Below, in pieces: positions 25,855-34,797 of a stretch of DNA of 64,000 nt. The notes below the pieces were generated by a model, which was not told where the DNA came from, did not search any database, and saw only the letters and a list, made by a program, of their open reading frames with translations. The stretch's first letter is position 1, and the number at the start of each line of letters is the position of its first letter. The translations under genes and the position numbers were made by a program. This DNA is from Amycolatopsis nivea (GTDB taxonomy: Bacteria > Actinomycetota > Actinomycetes > Mycobacteriales > Pseudonocardiaceae): positions 248,001 to 312,000 of the forward strand of contig NZ_SDLT01000006.1 of NCBI RefSeq assembly GCF_004522235.1, written 5' to 3'.

Positions 25855-28158
25855 TCAGGACCGCTTCGCGTTCACCCAGATCGCGACCTGGGTCCGATTG
25901 CCGAGATCGAGCTTGTTCATGATGTGCTGGAGATGAGTCTCGGCGGTGCGCTGCGCGATGACCAGCCGCGCGGCGATTTCGCGGTTGCTCAGCCCGGCCG
26001 CGACCAGCCGGGCGATCTCCGATTCGCGGCGGGTCAGCGGTACAAGCGCCGAAGGACGGCCGGATGACGCCGGGCCAGGCCCAGGGTGCGTCGGGTCGGC
26101 AGCGGCCAGGATGTGCCGCGGGTTCCGCTGTTTGCCTGCGGCGAACGCGGTGTCGAAGTCGGCGTCGCCGAGCGCGTCGCGCGTTGCTTTGACCATTTCC
26201 CGGTGCGGCATGGCCACCGCGACGTCCGGTTCGCTGCCGCACCGCTCCCACAGCGCGGCGGCGGTGCCGAACAAGCCCGCGGCCCGCAGGGCGTCCCCTC
26301 GTTTCGCCGCGACCCAGGCGAGCCCGTCGACCCGGTAGGCGGCCGACAGCACGTCGGGACCTTGCAGATCGATGTGCAGCGCCTCCCGCAGCGCGCGCTC
26401 TCCGGCGTCGAGGTCTCCGCCCAGCCAGACCTCGACGACGCCCAGCCCGAACAACGCCATCGACCGGTACCGCTTGTCTCCCGCCTCCGCGCACATCCCC
26501 TGCATCCGCCCCAGCAGGTCCCTGGCCCCGGCGAGATCTCCCCGGTACGCCATGGCGATTCCCTGGAGGAACATCGGATGCATCTGCCGACGCGGGTCGC
26601 CTCGTTCGCCGAACATCCGCACCGCCTCGGCGGCGTGTTCCAAGACGCCCGGTTCGACCACGAGCATCGCCACGAAAGCTTCGGCGTGGGCGACAAAAGG
26701 CGCCGCGTCCTCGTCCTCGGCGGCCGCCGCCAAATCGAGCCGCTGACGCGCCCGCGGCACGTCCGCGTGCAGTGCCGCGCACAAGGCCGCGATGGCCTGT
26801 CCCCGCGCCCGGCCCGGCGCGTCGGGCGCGACTGCCGACAGCGAGCGGTCGATCCACTCCCGCAGTTCCTGGGCGGCGCCGCGTGCCGCCCAGTATTCGA
26901 CCAGGCAGGTCGACATTCGCAACGCGACCAGTGCGTCCTCGGATGTTCGCAGGGACCACGACAGGGCGGCACGGATGTCGGCATGCGACTCGGACAGCCG
27001 CGCGAGCCAGTCGTCCTGCCCCGGCCCGAACCACTCGTCGCCGGCCTGCTCGAGCAACCGGTCGTGATGGTCGCGGTGCCGGCGCGCGAACAACTCGGAC
27101 GTTCCGGAAGCGGCCAGTCGCTCCTGCCCGAACTCGCGCAGTACGTGCAGCATCCGGTAGCGCATCCGGGTCTCGCCGTCGACGCGCATCAGGACCGACT
27201 TGCCGACCAGGCCGTCGACGGCGTCCAGCACCGCCGCCCGCTCCAGCGCGGGACCCTCGCCGGCATCGCTGGTCTCGGCGAGCTCCTCGGCAGCGGACAA
27301 GTCGAACGGGCCCGCGAACACCGAACAGCGTTCCCACACCGCACGTTCGGCGCCGTCGCACAAGGAATAGCTCCACTCGACGGCGGCGCGCAGAGTGCGA
27401 TGCCGGTCAGGAAGCGTCCTGGCGCCGCCGGTCAGCAGCGTCAGGCTCTCCCCGAGCCGCTCCGCGATCTGCCGCGGCGACAACGTGCGCAGGCGGGCCG
27501 CGGCGAGTTCGATGGCCAAGGGAAGGCCGTCCAGCTGCCGGCACACGCTCGCCACGTCCCGGGTGTTGCTCTCGGTGAGCCGGAAGGACGGCACCACCGC
27601 CGAGGCCCGGTCCACGAACAACCGGACGGCGTCGGAGGCCAGCGCCTCGTCCGGGCCGGCGACATCATCGCCGGGAACGGCCAGCGGGGCGATCGGCAGC
27701 ACGCACTCCCCCGCGATGTCGAGCGAGCACCGGCTGGTCGCCAGAATCACCAGATTCGAACAGCGGCGCAACAACATGGCGGCGAACGCGGCGCACCCGT
27801 CGACGAGGTGTTCGCAGTTGTCCAGCAAGAGGAGGAGCTGCCGCTCGCGCAAGTAGGCCAGCACCGCGTCCTGTGCGCTGCGGTCGGCCGTGTCGTGCAA
27901 GCCGAGGCCGTCGGCGACGGCCTGCGCGAGCAGGCTCGCGTCCTGCAGCTCGCCGAGCGGAACGATCGCGACGCCGTCCGGGAACGCCCGGGTGAACGCA
28001 CTGGCGGCTCTCCCGGCCAGCCGGGTCTTCCCCACCCCGCCTGGCCCGGTCAGAGTGACCAGCCGGTACTCGCCGAGCAGCCGCCGCACCTCTTCGCCGG
28101 CGTCGGCGCGCCCGACGTAACTCGTCAGCTCCGCCGTCCCGGCCGCGCTGTCCGCCAT
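25855..28158 (-). CDS. LuxR family regulator with NB-ARC-like ATPase domain
   Basis: This 767-residue regulator of the large ATP-binding LuxR type common in actinomycetes starts with a P-loop (LTGPGGVGKTRLAGRA) and Walker B (LLLLLDNCEHL), followed by DGLPLAIELAAARLRTL. A long helical, TPR-like region spans about 330-680. The C-terminal LuxR HTH reads LTRRESEIARLVAAGLSNRE followed by AQRTAETHLQHIMNKL. ATG 28158 follows GGGAG; starts at 28194 and 28209 are possible. It is flanked by the AcoR-like gene and a PucR-like gene, with no close operon partner. Target and inducer are unknown. Confidence 0.88.
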   Translation of the reverse strand: MADSAAGTAELTSYVGRADAGEEVRRLLGEYRLVTLTGPGGVGKTRLAGRAASAFTRAFPDGVAIVPLGELQDASLLAQAVADGLGLHDTADRSAQDAVLAYLRERQLLLLLDNCEHLVDGCAAFAAMLLRRCSNLVILATSRCSLDIAGECVLPIAPLAVPGDDVAGPDEALASDAVRLFVDRASAVVPSFRLTESNTRDVASVCRQLDGLPLAIELAAARLRTLSPRQIAERLGESLTLLTGGARTLPDRHRTLRAAVEWSYSLCDGAERAVWERCSVFAGPFDLSAAEELAETSDAGEGPALERAAVLDAVDGLVGKSVLMRVDGETRMRYRMLHVLREFGQERLAASGTSELFARRHRDHHDRLLEQAGDEWFGPGQDDWLARLSESHADIRAALSWSLRTSEDALVALRMSTCLVEYWAARGAAQELREWIDRSLSAVAPDAPGRARGQAIAALCAALHADVPRARQRLDLAAAAEDEDAAPFVAHAEAFVAMLVVEPGVLEHAAEAVRMFGERGDPRRQMHPMFLQGIAMAYRGDLAGARDLLGRMQGMCAEAGDKRYRSMALFGLGVVEVWLGGDLDAGERALREALHIDLQGPDVLSAAYRVDGLAWVAAKRGDALRAAGLFGTAAALWERCGSEPDVAVAMPHREMVKATRDALGDADFDTAFAAGKQRNPRHILAAADPTHPGPGPASSGRPSALVPLTRRESEIARLVAAGLSNREIAARLVIAQRTAETHLQHIMNKLDLGNRTQVAIWVNAKRS

Positions 28159-28384
28159 CGCTCCCACTCCCGCAGCTGTCCAGGTCCCGCCCATTTGATC
28201 GAAACCCACGGCCGTTGTCCACGCGGGAGGACCGGGTCCGGCAACCGGTTCGCCTGGAGTACGATGAGCACGTCAGCAGTCGTCGCACCGCTACGAGCCT
28301 TCGGACGTGTCCTGCCTCGGCGACGGTGCGCGCGACAGAAGGCTCACGGTCTCCCCGGGGCTGGTCTTCTTTCCGGGCGGCTGG

Positions 28385-29401
28385 TCACCCGGCCGGCCGG
28401 AGCTTGCGCGCCCGCAGCGAAATCTCGAGGCCGAACCGCTCCTCCGGATCGTGGAGCCGGTCGCCGAAGAGCGTGGTCAGGGTCCGCAGGCGGTTCCTGA
28501 CCGTCTGCGGGTGCACGCCCAGGATCCCGGCGATCTCCGGGGCGCTGCCGCTCGTGGTGAGAAAGGCGAGCAAGGTCTCCGCCGCCCGCTCCCGTGCCGT
28601 GCGCGTGAGGACTTCGAGCGGCGCGAGGCTGCTCGTTTCCAGCGCGGAGCGCAGGACATCGTCGGCGAGCAGCCAGTGCGTGGTGAGGTGGTCGTCCCAG
28701 CGCACGGCGCGCGTGTCCGGGAGCACACCGCGGCGAAGCAGGCTCAGGGTGCGGCGAGCCCAGCGCAACGACCTGGCGGTCTCCTCCGGGACAACCTCAG
28801 GTCCGATCGCGGCGCGGACCCCGAAGTCCGGCACCGGAACCGCGGCGGGCAAGACCGCCCACGGTTCCGGGCCGCACAAGTCGCACAGCACGCCGTCCGC
28901 GGTTCGCGGCTCACCGACGTCGAGGGCCACCGCGACGACGGTGTCCGGGAGCCGCCAGCCCGCCTGCCGGGCAAGGTCGTCGAGCGCCGCCGGCCGAGGT
29001 TTGCCGAGTTCGGCGAGCAGCCGGGCCCGGGCACGCCCGCGATCACCCGCGGCGGCGGCACGCGCGCCTTCGGAGGCCAGCCGCGCGACGGCGTCGACCC
29101 CGACCAGCAAGCGTTCGACGGCTCCGGCGAAGTCCGCCGAACGGACAAGCACCGGCAGCGCTCGGCGGGCGCCCGCGGTGAGCGCGCGATGCAGCCGGTC
29201 GAGATCGCCCGTTGCCCGCATCTCCGCGGCGCCGAGCGCACGGAAGTTCCCGGCGCCCAACGGGGCTGCGCCGGTCGGCGTGCAGCCCAGGACGAACGCG
29301 AGGAACCGCGTCGCACCGCGGTCGAGCAGCCGCGCGGACTCCGGCAGCCGCCAGCGGACCTCGTCCAGCACTGCCTGCGCGGCCGGCTCCTCGGTGAGCA
29401 T
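28385..29401 (-). CDS. PucR/CdaR-type helix-turn-helix regulator
   Basis: This 338-residue regulator has a C-terminal PucR HTH_30 domain. The diagnostic block is ALETSSLAPLEVLTRTARER followed by TLLAFLTTSGSAPEIAGILG and HPQTVRNRLRTLTTLFGDRL. The N-terminal two thirds are Ala/Arg-rich and not otherwise recognisable. ATG 29401 is chosen; the open frame continues upstream but overlaps the divergent cutinase gene and lacks homology. It is transcribed divergently from the cutinase gene (151-bp gap) and may control it. The ligand is unknown. The 226-bp gap on its other side (28159-28384) has no gene. Confidence 0.8.
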   Translation of the reverse strand: MLTEEPAAQAVLDEVRWRLPESARLLDRGATRFLAFVLGCTPTGAAPLGAGNFRALGAAEMRATGDLDRLHRALTAGARRALPVLVRSADFAGAVERLLVGVDAVARLASEGARAAAAGDRGRARARLLAELGKPRPAALDDLARQAGWRLPDTVVAVALDVGEPRTADGVLCDLCGPEPWAVLPAAVPVPDFGVRAAIGPEVVPEETARSLRWARRTLSLLRRGVLPDTRAVRWDDHLTTHWLLADDVLRSALETSSLAPLEVLTRTARERAAETLLAFLTTSGSAPEIAGILGVHPQTVRNRLRTLTTLFGDRLHDPEERFGLEISLRARKLRPAG

Positions 29402-29552
29402 GTCCGGATCGTCGCCGCCGGGATCGTCCGGGTGCGTCGTCGAAACTACGTATTTTTGCGCGCCTGCGCAGAATCGCCGATGCGGGCCGGGCGGCGGCGC
29501 CGCCAGACTCCGTGCGTTCGCACCGTCGCGATCTTGAGAAAAGGTGATCCGG

Positions 29553-30209
29553 ATGCGCTTCGCCCGTCCCGCCAGCCTGTTCGCAGCCCTCCTCGCGAGC
29601 ACCGGCCTCCCGGTCCTCGCCAGTCCCCCGGCCGGAGCCGCCGCCTGCACCGACGTCGACGTCGTCGTCGCGCGGGGCACCGGCGAGCCCGGCACTCTCG
29701 GAGTGATCGTCGGCGGCCCGGTCTTCGCCGCCCTGCGAGCCAGCCTGCCCGGGAAATCCGTGAGCTCCTACGCCGTCGCGTATCCGGCCAGCCTGCAGCC
29801 CGATTCCGCTTCGCGGGGAAACCAGGACCTCGTCGACCACGTCACCAGCCAGGCCGCCGCGTGCGGGAACCAGCGGTTCGTGCTCGTCGGCTATTCGCAG
29901 GGCGCGAACGTCGTGGCGAACTCCGTGGGCATCAGCAGCGACGGGGCACTCGTCGGCGGCCCCATCGTCGCGACCCTCCCGCCGGAGATCGCGCCCCGGG
30001 TGGCCGCGCTGCTGACCTTCGGACCGCCGATCGCCAAGCTCGGCAAGCACATCACCGGCGAGTACCAGGACCGGACAAAGGAATTCTGCGCCGCCGGGGA
30101 CCCGATCTGCCGCCCGGACGGGACGAACATCCTCGCCCACCTCAGCTACTCCCTCAAGGCGGGCGAGGCTGCAGCGTTCGCCGCCGCCAGGATCAACGGC
30201 GGCCAGTAA
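29553..30209 (+). CDS. Secreted cutinase family serine esterase
   Basis: This 218-residue alpha/beta-hydrolase has a Sec signal peptide (RFARPASLFAALLASTG, with cleavage near residue 31). The nucleophile is Ser115 in GYSQG, with Asp183 (AAGDPIC) and His196 (NILAHLSY) completing the triad. Cys32/Cys104 and Cys179/Cys186 match the two conserved disulfides. It should hydrolyse ester bonds in cutin, polyesters or lipids outside the cell. ATG 29553 is preferred over GTG 29544 because AAAGG precedes it and the signal peptide begins there. Mycobacterial culture-filtrate Cfp21-like proteins are close relatives in length and motif order. Confidence 0.92.
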   Translation: MRFARPASLFAALLASTGLPVLASPPAGAAACTDVDVVVARGTGEPGTLGVIVGGPVFAALRASLPGKSVSSYAVAYPASLQPDSASRGNQDLVDHVTSQAAACGNQRFVLVGYSQGANVVANSVGISSDGALVGGPIVATLPPEIAPRVAALLTFGPPIAKLGKHITGEYQDRTKEFCAAGDPICRPDGTNILAHLSYSLKAGEAAAFAAARINGGQ

Positions 30210-30238
30210 GTCCGGTCGGATCGTGACATGCTGGCACC

Positions 30239-30658
30239 ATGACCAGCCGTGGCGACGACCTTCCCGTGCTAGTCATCGACGGAGCCAACTTCTCCGACTT
30301 CGCCGGATTCGCCCGCGAGTTCTCTCGCCTTCTCGACCACTACACCTGGCACGGGAGTCTCGACGCCTTCAACGACGTGCTCCGAGGCGGCTTCGGCACG
30401 CCCGAGAGCGGCTGGATCCTGCGATGGCTCAACTCGAATGCGTCTCGTGTCGCACTCGGTCTTGACGCGACGATCGAGCGGCTGAACCAGCTCCTCCTCA
30501 CCTGCCATCCATCGAACCGTTCGACCATCGCGGCCCGGATCGCCGCGGCAGAGCGTCGCGAGGGCCCGACACTCTTCGACGAGATCGTCGGCATCATCCG
30601 CGCGCATGGCCCCGGCGGTGACGAATCCGAGGACGGCATCTTCCTGGAGCTGGCCTGA
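30239..30658 (+). CDS. Barstar-like protein (RNase inhibitor family)
   Basis: This 139-residue protein resembles barstar, the intracellular inhibitor of the RNase barnase. The family core is visible as VLVIDGANFSDFAGFAREFS followed by HGSLDAFNDVLRGGFG, where barstar has IDG, helix 1 and the NLDAL-type toxin-binding helix (here SLDAF). The C-terminal half (about 75-139) is longer than in barstar and not recognised. It follows the cutinase by 29 bp, but no RNase or polymorphic toxin gene is visible nearby, so it is an orphan immunity gene. Similar orphan barstars are frequent in actinomycetes, where their partner may be elsewhere. Confidence 0.7.
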   Translation: MTSRGDDLPVLVIDGANFSDFAGFAREFSRLLDHYTWHGSLDAFNDVLRGGFGTPESGWILRWLNSNASRVALGLDATIERLNQLLLTCHPSNRSTIAARIAAAERREGPTLFDEIVGIIRAHGPGGDESEDGIFLELA

Positions 30659-30745
30659 CAGCTAGCCGGATCGCGCCGTGGTCAACTCTGGCCGCACTTT
30701 CTGTCCAACGTCGTGCGGATCGTCGGCAACGCGCACCGGCTGGGA

Positions 30746-31462
30746 TCACGCGGGGCGACCGAGACTCGCGTCCGTCGATGCGACCGGCAGTCCGGTGAGC
30801 CGGATTCCGGCGTGCGTCTTGTAGCGCCGGTTGACGCCGACCAACAACGCGGTGATCCGTTCGCAAACACCGCTCAGGTCCAAGGGACCGCAGTCGACCG
30901 CGCGCAATCCGCGGATGCTTTCGATGAGGCCAGCGGCGACCGCCTTGTCGGCGCTCCGGTCGCCGCAGATCAAGACGTCCTCGTCGAGGCGCTGTCGGAG
31001 ATCCTGCAGGGTAGCGGCGCTGACCGTCTGCATCGCGGAGACAACCGAAACGCCGGTTGGAAGCAGGTCTTGGGCCTGTTCGGCAGCTGAGCCCGCCCAC
31101 GGCGTGATGGGCCGAAGGCCTCTGCGCCCTGCCACCATCGGCGCGGTCGTGTCGATCAGCAGCTGCCCCGGTCGGATGACCTTGGCGAGGGACCGCAGTG
31201 TCTCGACGTGGGCACTGAATGGGACCGCGATGACGACGACCGGCGCTCCGTCGATCATCACCGCGTTCTCGCCGCCGGATGCTCGTGGCAGCTGCGCGGC
31301 AACGGCTTGCGCGGCGTCCGCGCGGCGGGAACCGATGCGGACCTCGACACCGGCGTGCGCCCACCGCGTCGCGAGTCCGAGCCCGAGCGCCCCGGTGCCG
31401 CCGACGATCGCGACGCGCTGGGGCGGCCCGTCGAGCCGTGACGCGACCTGAGGGGATGTCAT
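30746..31462 (-). CDS. npdG: F420:NADP oxidoreductase (NpdG/Fno family)
   Basis: This 238-residue NADPH-dependent F420 reductase supplies reduced F420 or regenerates NADPH. The family signature is VAIVGGTGALGLGLATRWAH followed by GVEVRIGSRRADAAQ, as in Fno. The downstream IDGAPVVVIAVPFSAHVETL and LLIDTTAPMV blocks also match. ATG 31462 follows GAAGGAG; an earlier in-frame start at 31495 overlaps the aldehyde dehydrogenase end. It is the last gene of the minus-strand F420 cluster and probably recycles F420 for the LLM oxidoreductase at 33736. The gene order resembles nitroaromatic (npd) loci only in part. Confidence 0.85.
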   Translation of the reverse strand: MTSPQVASRLDGPPQRVAIVGGTGALGLGLATRWAHAGVEVRIGSRRADAAQAVAAQLPRASGGENAVMIDGAPVVVIAVPFSAHVETLRSLAKVIRPGQLLIDTTAPMVAGRRGLRPITPWAGSAAEQAQDLLPTGVSVVSAMQTVSAATLQDLRQRLDEDVLICGDRSADKAVAAGLIESIRGLRAVDCGPLDLSGVCERITALLVGVNRRYKTHAGIRLTGLPVASTDASLGRPA

Positions 31463-31491
31463 GGGAGCTCCTTCGATCTCGGACTGGTGGT

Positions 31492-32901
31492 TCATTCGCT
31501 GAGCGGGTGGTCCTGGCCGTTCCGCGCGGGTCCGACCCAGACGCTCTTGACGTTGGTGAACTGCCGGATCCCGAAGACACCCAGTTCACGCCCGTAGCCG
31601 CTGCGCTTGATGCCGCCGAAGGGCAGGCGCGGGTCGGACGCGACGATGCCGTTGACGAACACCGCGCCTGCGGCGATTTGGGGCACGAGGAGGTCCGCGA
31701 GGTCGAGGTCGGACGTCCACAGGGCCGCACCGAGACCGAACTCGGTGGCGTTGGCGACGGCGACAGCGTCGGACGCGTCCTTCGCCCGGACGACCGCGGC
31801 GACCGGTCCGAAGGTCTCCTCAGCCGCGACGGCCATCTCGGGGGTGACGTTGTCGAGGACGGCAGGCCGGAAATAGAAGCCCCGTCCCTCCGGCGCGGTG
31901 CCGCCGGTGACGAGCCTGGCACCCGCCGAGACGCTGCGGCGCACCTGGTCGAGCAGGTCCGCGCGGATGCTCGCCCTGGCCAGCGGGCCGACCCGCACGT
32001 CGCGGTCGAAGGGATTGCCGACGGTCAGCGCTGCGACGCCCGCGGCGAACGCCTCGGTGAACTCCTCGGCGACGGCGTCCTCGACGATGAAGCGCTTGCC
32101 CGAGATGCAGCTCTGTCCGGAGTTGAGCGTCCGCGCCGTGACGGCGGCGGCCGCGGCGGCAGGGATGTCGGCGTCCGCCAGGACGATGAACGGGTCGGAG
32201 CCGCCGAGTTCGAGCACCTGCGGTTTGAGGTGCGCGGCGGCCATCGCCGCGACCTGCGCGCCGACTTCGGTCGAGCCGGTGAGGGTCAGGGCGTGGACGC
32301 GGTCGTCGGCGACCAGGCCCGGCACGGCGTCCGGACCGGCCAGCAGCGTGGTGAAGAGCCCGGCCGGGCAACCGGCTCGCTCCCAGATCTCGGCGATCGC
32401 GAGAGCGCAGCGCGGGACGTTCGACGCGTGCTTCAGCACCGCGCCGTTGCCCGCCAGCAGTGCGGGCGGCGCGAACCGGAACACCTGCCACAGCGGGAAG
32501 TTCCACGGCATCACAGCGAGCACCAGGCCCAGCGGCTCGTAGGCGATGTGGCTGCGCGCGGCGGCGGTCTCGACCGGCTCGCGGGCGAGCATCGCCGGGC
32601 CGTGCTCGGCGTAGTACTCGCAGCACCAAGCGGACTTCTCCACCTCGGCTTCCGCCTCGGCGATGGGCTTGCCCATTTCCTCGGTGATCAGCGTGGCGAG
32701 CCGGTCCCGGTCGGCGCGCAGGACGGCCGCGGCTCGGCGCAGGTGCTCGGCGCGGACCTCGATCGGAGCGGACCGCCACCGGGCGGCCGCGCCGGTTGCC
32801 CGGGCGAGGGCCGCCTCGATCTGGTCCGGGGTGTGCGGGTCGAAGCGACCCAGGACCTCTTCGGTCGCGGGGTTGACGGAGGTGATCTGGCGAACGGACA
32901 T
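31492..32901 (-). CDS. NAD(P)-dependent aldehyde dehydrogenase
   Basis: This 469-residue ALDH has Asn134 (PWNFPLW), Glu231 (LELGGSD) and Cys265 (NSGQSCISGKR) as the catalytic residues and the cofactor lysine in VLKHAS (about 157). It is similar in size and motifs to the island ALDH at 11976 and to succinate-semialdehyde dehydrogenases of the GabD2/YneI group. ATG 32901 begins the family N-terminus; the longer upstream frame crosses the neighbouring gene. It lies between the transglutaminase-like gene and npdG on the same strand. It probably oxidises an aldehyde formed by the F420-dependent monooxygenase-type enzyme. Confidence 0.9.
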   Translation of the reverse strand: MSVRQITSVNPATEEVLGRFDPHTPDQIEAALARATGAAARWRSAPIEVRAEHLRRAAAVLRADRDRLATLITEEMGKPIAEAEAEVEKSAWCCEYYAEHGPAMLAREPVETAAARSHIAYEPLGLVLAVMPWNFPLWQVFRFAPPALLAGNGAVLKHASNVPRCALAIAEIWERAGCPAGLFTTLLAGPDAVPGLVADDRVHALTLTGSTEVGAQVAAMAAAHLKPQVLELGGSDPFIVLADADIPAAAAAAVTARTLNSGQSCISGKRFIVEDAVAEEFTEAFAAGVAALTVGNPFDRDVRVGPLARASIRADLLDQVRRSVSAGARLVTGGTAPEGRGFYFRPAVLDNVTPEMAVAAEETFGPVAAVVRAKDASDAVAVANATEFGLGAALWTSDLDLADLLVPQIAAGAVFVNGIVASDPRLPFGGIKRSGYGRELGVFGIRQFTNVKSVWVGPARNGQDHPLSE

Positions 32902-32989
32902 CGCGGGTGTCCTTCTCGATTCGGCGCGCGAGCGCGGCGGGATCGGGGTGGCACGGCCTGGACGCCGCGCCACCCCGGGTGGGGGAAGG

Positions 32990-33721
32990 TCAGGCGACGG
33001 CCTGACGGCTGACGAGTTCGGGGTCCGGCCCGCTCCACAGCACGTCGTCGGCGGCGACGCGCTCGTGCGCGGCGGTCGACTCGAGCGCGTCGAGCACCTC
33101 GCGGGCCACGCGCAGGTACCAGTCCGCGACCTCGGCGGGGTAGTCGGCGTAGCTGCCGTTCTCCCGCAGGACCGGGCCCTCGACGGTGGGGATGTCGGTA
33201 CGGCCGTCGTAGTCGACCGCGTACGGCTTGCCGAGCTTGACGGCGGTGGGCGCGTCGATCGTGGCGTCGAGCTTGACCCACCGGCCGTCGACGAACGCCT
33301 CGCCGAGCGAGTGCCACGGCAGCGGACGTCCGACCGGCCCGCCCCACAGCACGCGGACCTCGGGCGAGAGGAATTCCATCTCTGGGGCGTCCAGTGCCTG
33401 GAAGGCGACGCGCGCCGGGATGCCGGCGGCGCGGGCCAGCGCGACGAACGAACTGGCCTTGCCCATGCAGAACGCGACGCCGTTCTCGAGGACGTCACTT
33501 GCTGCCGCCTGCCCCTTTGCGAGGTAACGGAACGAGGCGAGGATGTCGTAGGGCAAGTCGCGGACATGGTGGTAGATGCGGCCGAGACGCTCGACGTCGG
33601 TCGTGGCGCCTTCGGTGATCCGGCGCGCGGTCTCGACGACGGTCGGGTGGTCGGAGTCGATGTACTCGGTCGGTCGCAGGTACTCGGTCCCGGTCGTCCG
33701 GGCGGTCACGTCGGAGGTCAT
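32990..33721 (-). CDS. Transglutaminase-like cysteine-protease-fold protein
   Basis: This 243-residue cytoplasmic protein has a transglutaminase core domain. The catalytic cysteine is in NGVAFCMGKASSFVALARAA (Cys about 84), followed by GIPAR as in the family. The catalytic histidine is in LPWHSLGEAFVDGRWVKLD, and the Asp is in LDATID. There is no signal peptide. Family members can act as amide hydrolases or acyltransferases rather than protein crosslinkers. It is sandwiched between the LLM oxidoreductase (14-bp gap) and the aldehyde dehydrogenase (88-bp gap), so it probably hydrolyses or transfers an amide in the same pathway. The substrate is unknown. Confidence 0.8.
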   Translation of the reverse strand: MTSDVTARTTGTEYLRPTEYIDSDHPTVVETARRITEGATTDVERLGRIYHHVRDLPYDILASFRYLAKGQAAASDVLENGVAFCMGKASSFVALARAAGIPARVAFQALDAPEMEFLSPEVRVLWGGPVGRPLPWHSLGEAFVDGRWVKLDATIDAPTAVKLGKPYAVDYDGRTDIPTVEGPVLRENGSYADYPAEVADWYLRVAREVLDALESTAAHERVAADDVLWSGPDPELVSRQAVA

Positions 33722-33735
33722 CGTGCGGCTCGCTT

Positions 33736-34797
33736 TCAGCGGGTGTGCGCGGAGGTCTGGGCGGTGCCGAGGTGCGGAAGGATCTGCTCGCCCACGACGT
33801 CGAGATAGCCGGAGCCGGCCACGTCCGGGACGGTGAACAGGAAGTGGCCGATCCCCGCGGCCTGGTACTCGCGGATCTGCTCGACGCAGGACTCGGCGGA
33901 GCCGGTGATGAGGCCGCTCTCCGGGATGGACTTGAACCGCGCGCGCAGCTGCTGCTGGACCGCGGGCGACTCGGTGGGGGCGAGCAGCGTCGTCACCGAC
34001 AGCTCGAGGGTCGAGGGATCGCGATCGATCGCCTCGCACTCCCGGTCGAGCAATTCCCGGCGCTCAGCGCATTTTTCGGCGGGCCACCACCGGACGTTGA
34101 CGCCGTTCGCGTGCCGGACGGCGATGCGGCTGACCCGCAGCCCCTCGCCGCCGATCCACAGCGGCGGATGCGGCTTCTGGACGGGCGGCGGGTCGCAGAT
34201 CGCACCGTCGATCGTGTAGAAGCCGCCGCTGAACCGGGGGTTGGCCTCGGTCCAGACGCTGCGCATCACCTGCAGCGACTCGGCGAGCGCCGAGACGCGG
34301 TCACCGGTCGGCGGGAACGGGATCCCGTAGGCCTCGAACTCCTGCTGGAACCAGCCCGCTCCCAGCCCCAGGTCCACGCGCCCGCCCGAGATCACGTCGA
34401 GGGTCGCGGCCATCTTGGCGAGGACGGCGGGATGGCGGTACGAGTTGCACAGCACGCTGGTGCCCAGGCGCAGCGAAGTCGTGTCGCGCGACAACGCCGA
34501 CAGCGCCGTCCAGCACTCCAGGAGCGGGATCGACGACGGACCCTGCGCCGCGGGCGCGGCACCGCTGACGTCGTCGGCGATCCCGGCATCGCGGACGTAG
34601 TCGTCGGGGCTGAGGGTCAGGAAGTGGTCGCAGAGCCACACAGAGTCGAACCCGTGGGACTCCGCCGCCCGCGCGACGCGGGTCATGTCCGGGTAGTTGC
34701 CCACGGACAGGCCGCGGATGGTGAGGGCGAGGATCAGCCCGACGTGCGGGCCGTCCCCGCCGGCGCGCCCCGGCGTGCCGGGATCGGCTTTCGTCAT
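33736..34797 (-). CDS. LLM class F420-dependent oxidoreductase
   Basis: This 353-residue luciferase-like TIM-barrel protein of the F420-dependent branch has the N-terminal region HVGLILALTIRG and ESHGFDSVWLCDHFL, the conserved LGTSVLCNSYRHPAVLAKMA segment, and GGRVDLGLGAGWFQQEFEAY, which contains the glycine-rich cofactor site. The C-terminal GHFLFTVPDV tail fits. It should transfer hydride from reduced F420 or monooxygenate a small molecule. It shares the ATGA overlap at 34794-34797 with the GntR gene, so it is coupled to its regulator. NpdG in the same operon is the expected F420 recycler. Confidence 0.88.
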   Translation of the reverse strand: MTKADPGTPGRAGGDGPHVGLILALTIRGLSVGNYPDMTRVARAAESHGFDSVWLCDHFLTLSPDDYVRDAGIADDVSGAAPAAQGPSSIPLLECWTALSALSRDTTSLRLGTSVLCNSYRHPAVLAKMAATLDVISGGRVDLGLGAGWFQQEFEAYGIPFPPTGDRVSALAESLQVMRSVWTEANPRFSGGFYTIDGAICDPPPVQKPHPPLWIGGEGLRVSRIAVRHANGVNVRWWPAEKCAERRELLDRECEAIDRDPSTLELSVTTLLAPTESPAVQQQLRARFKSIPESGLITGSAESCVEQIREYQAAGIGHFLFTVPDVAGSGYLDVVGEQILPHLGTAQTSAHTR

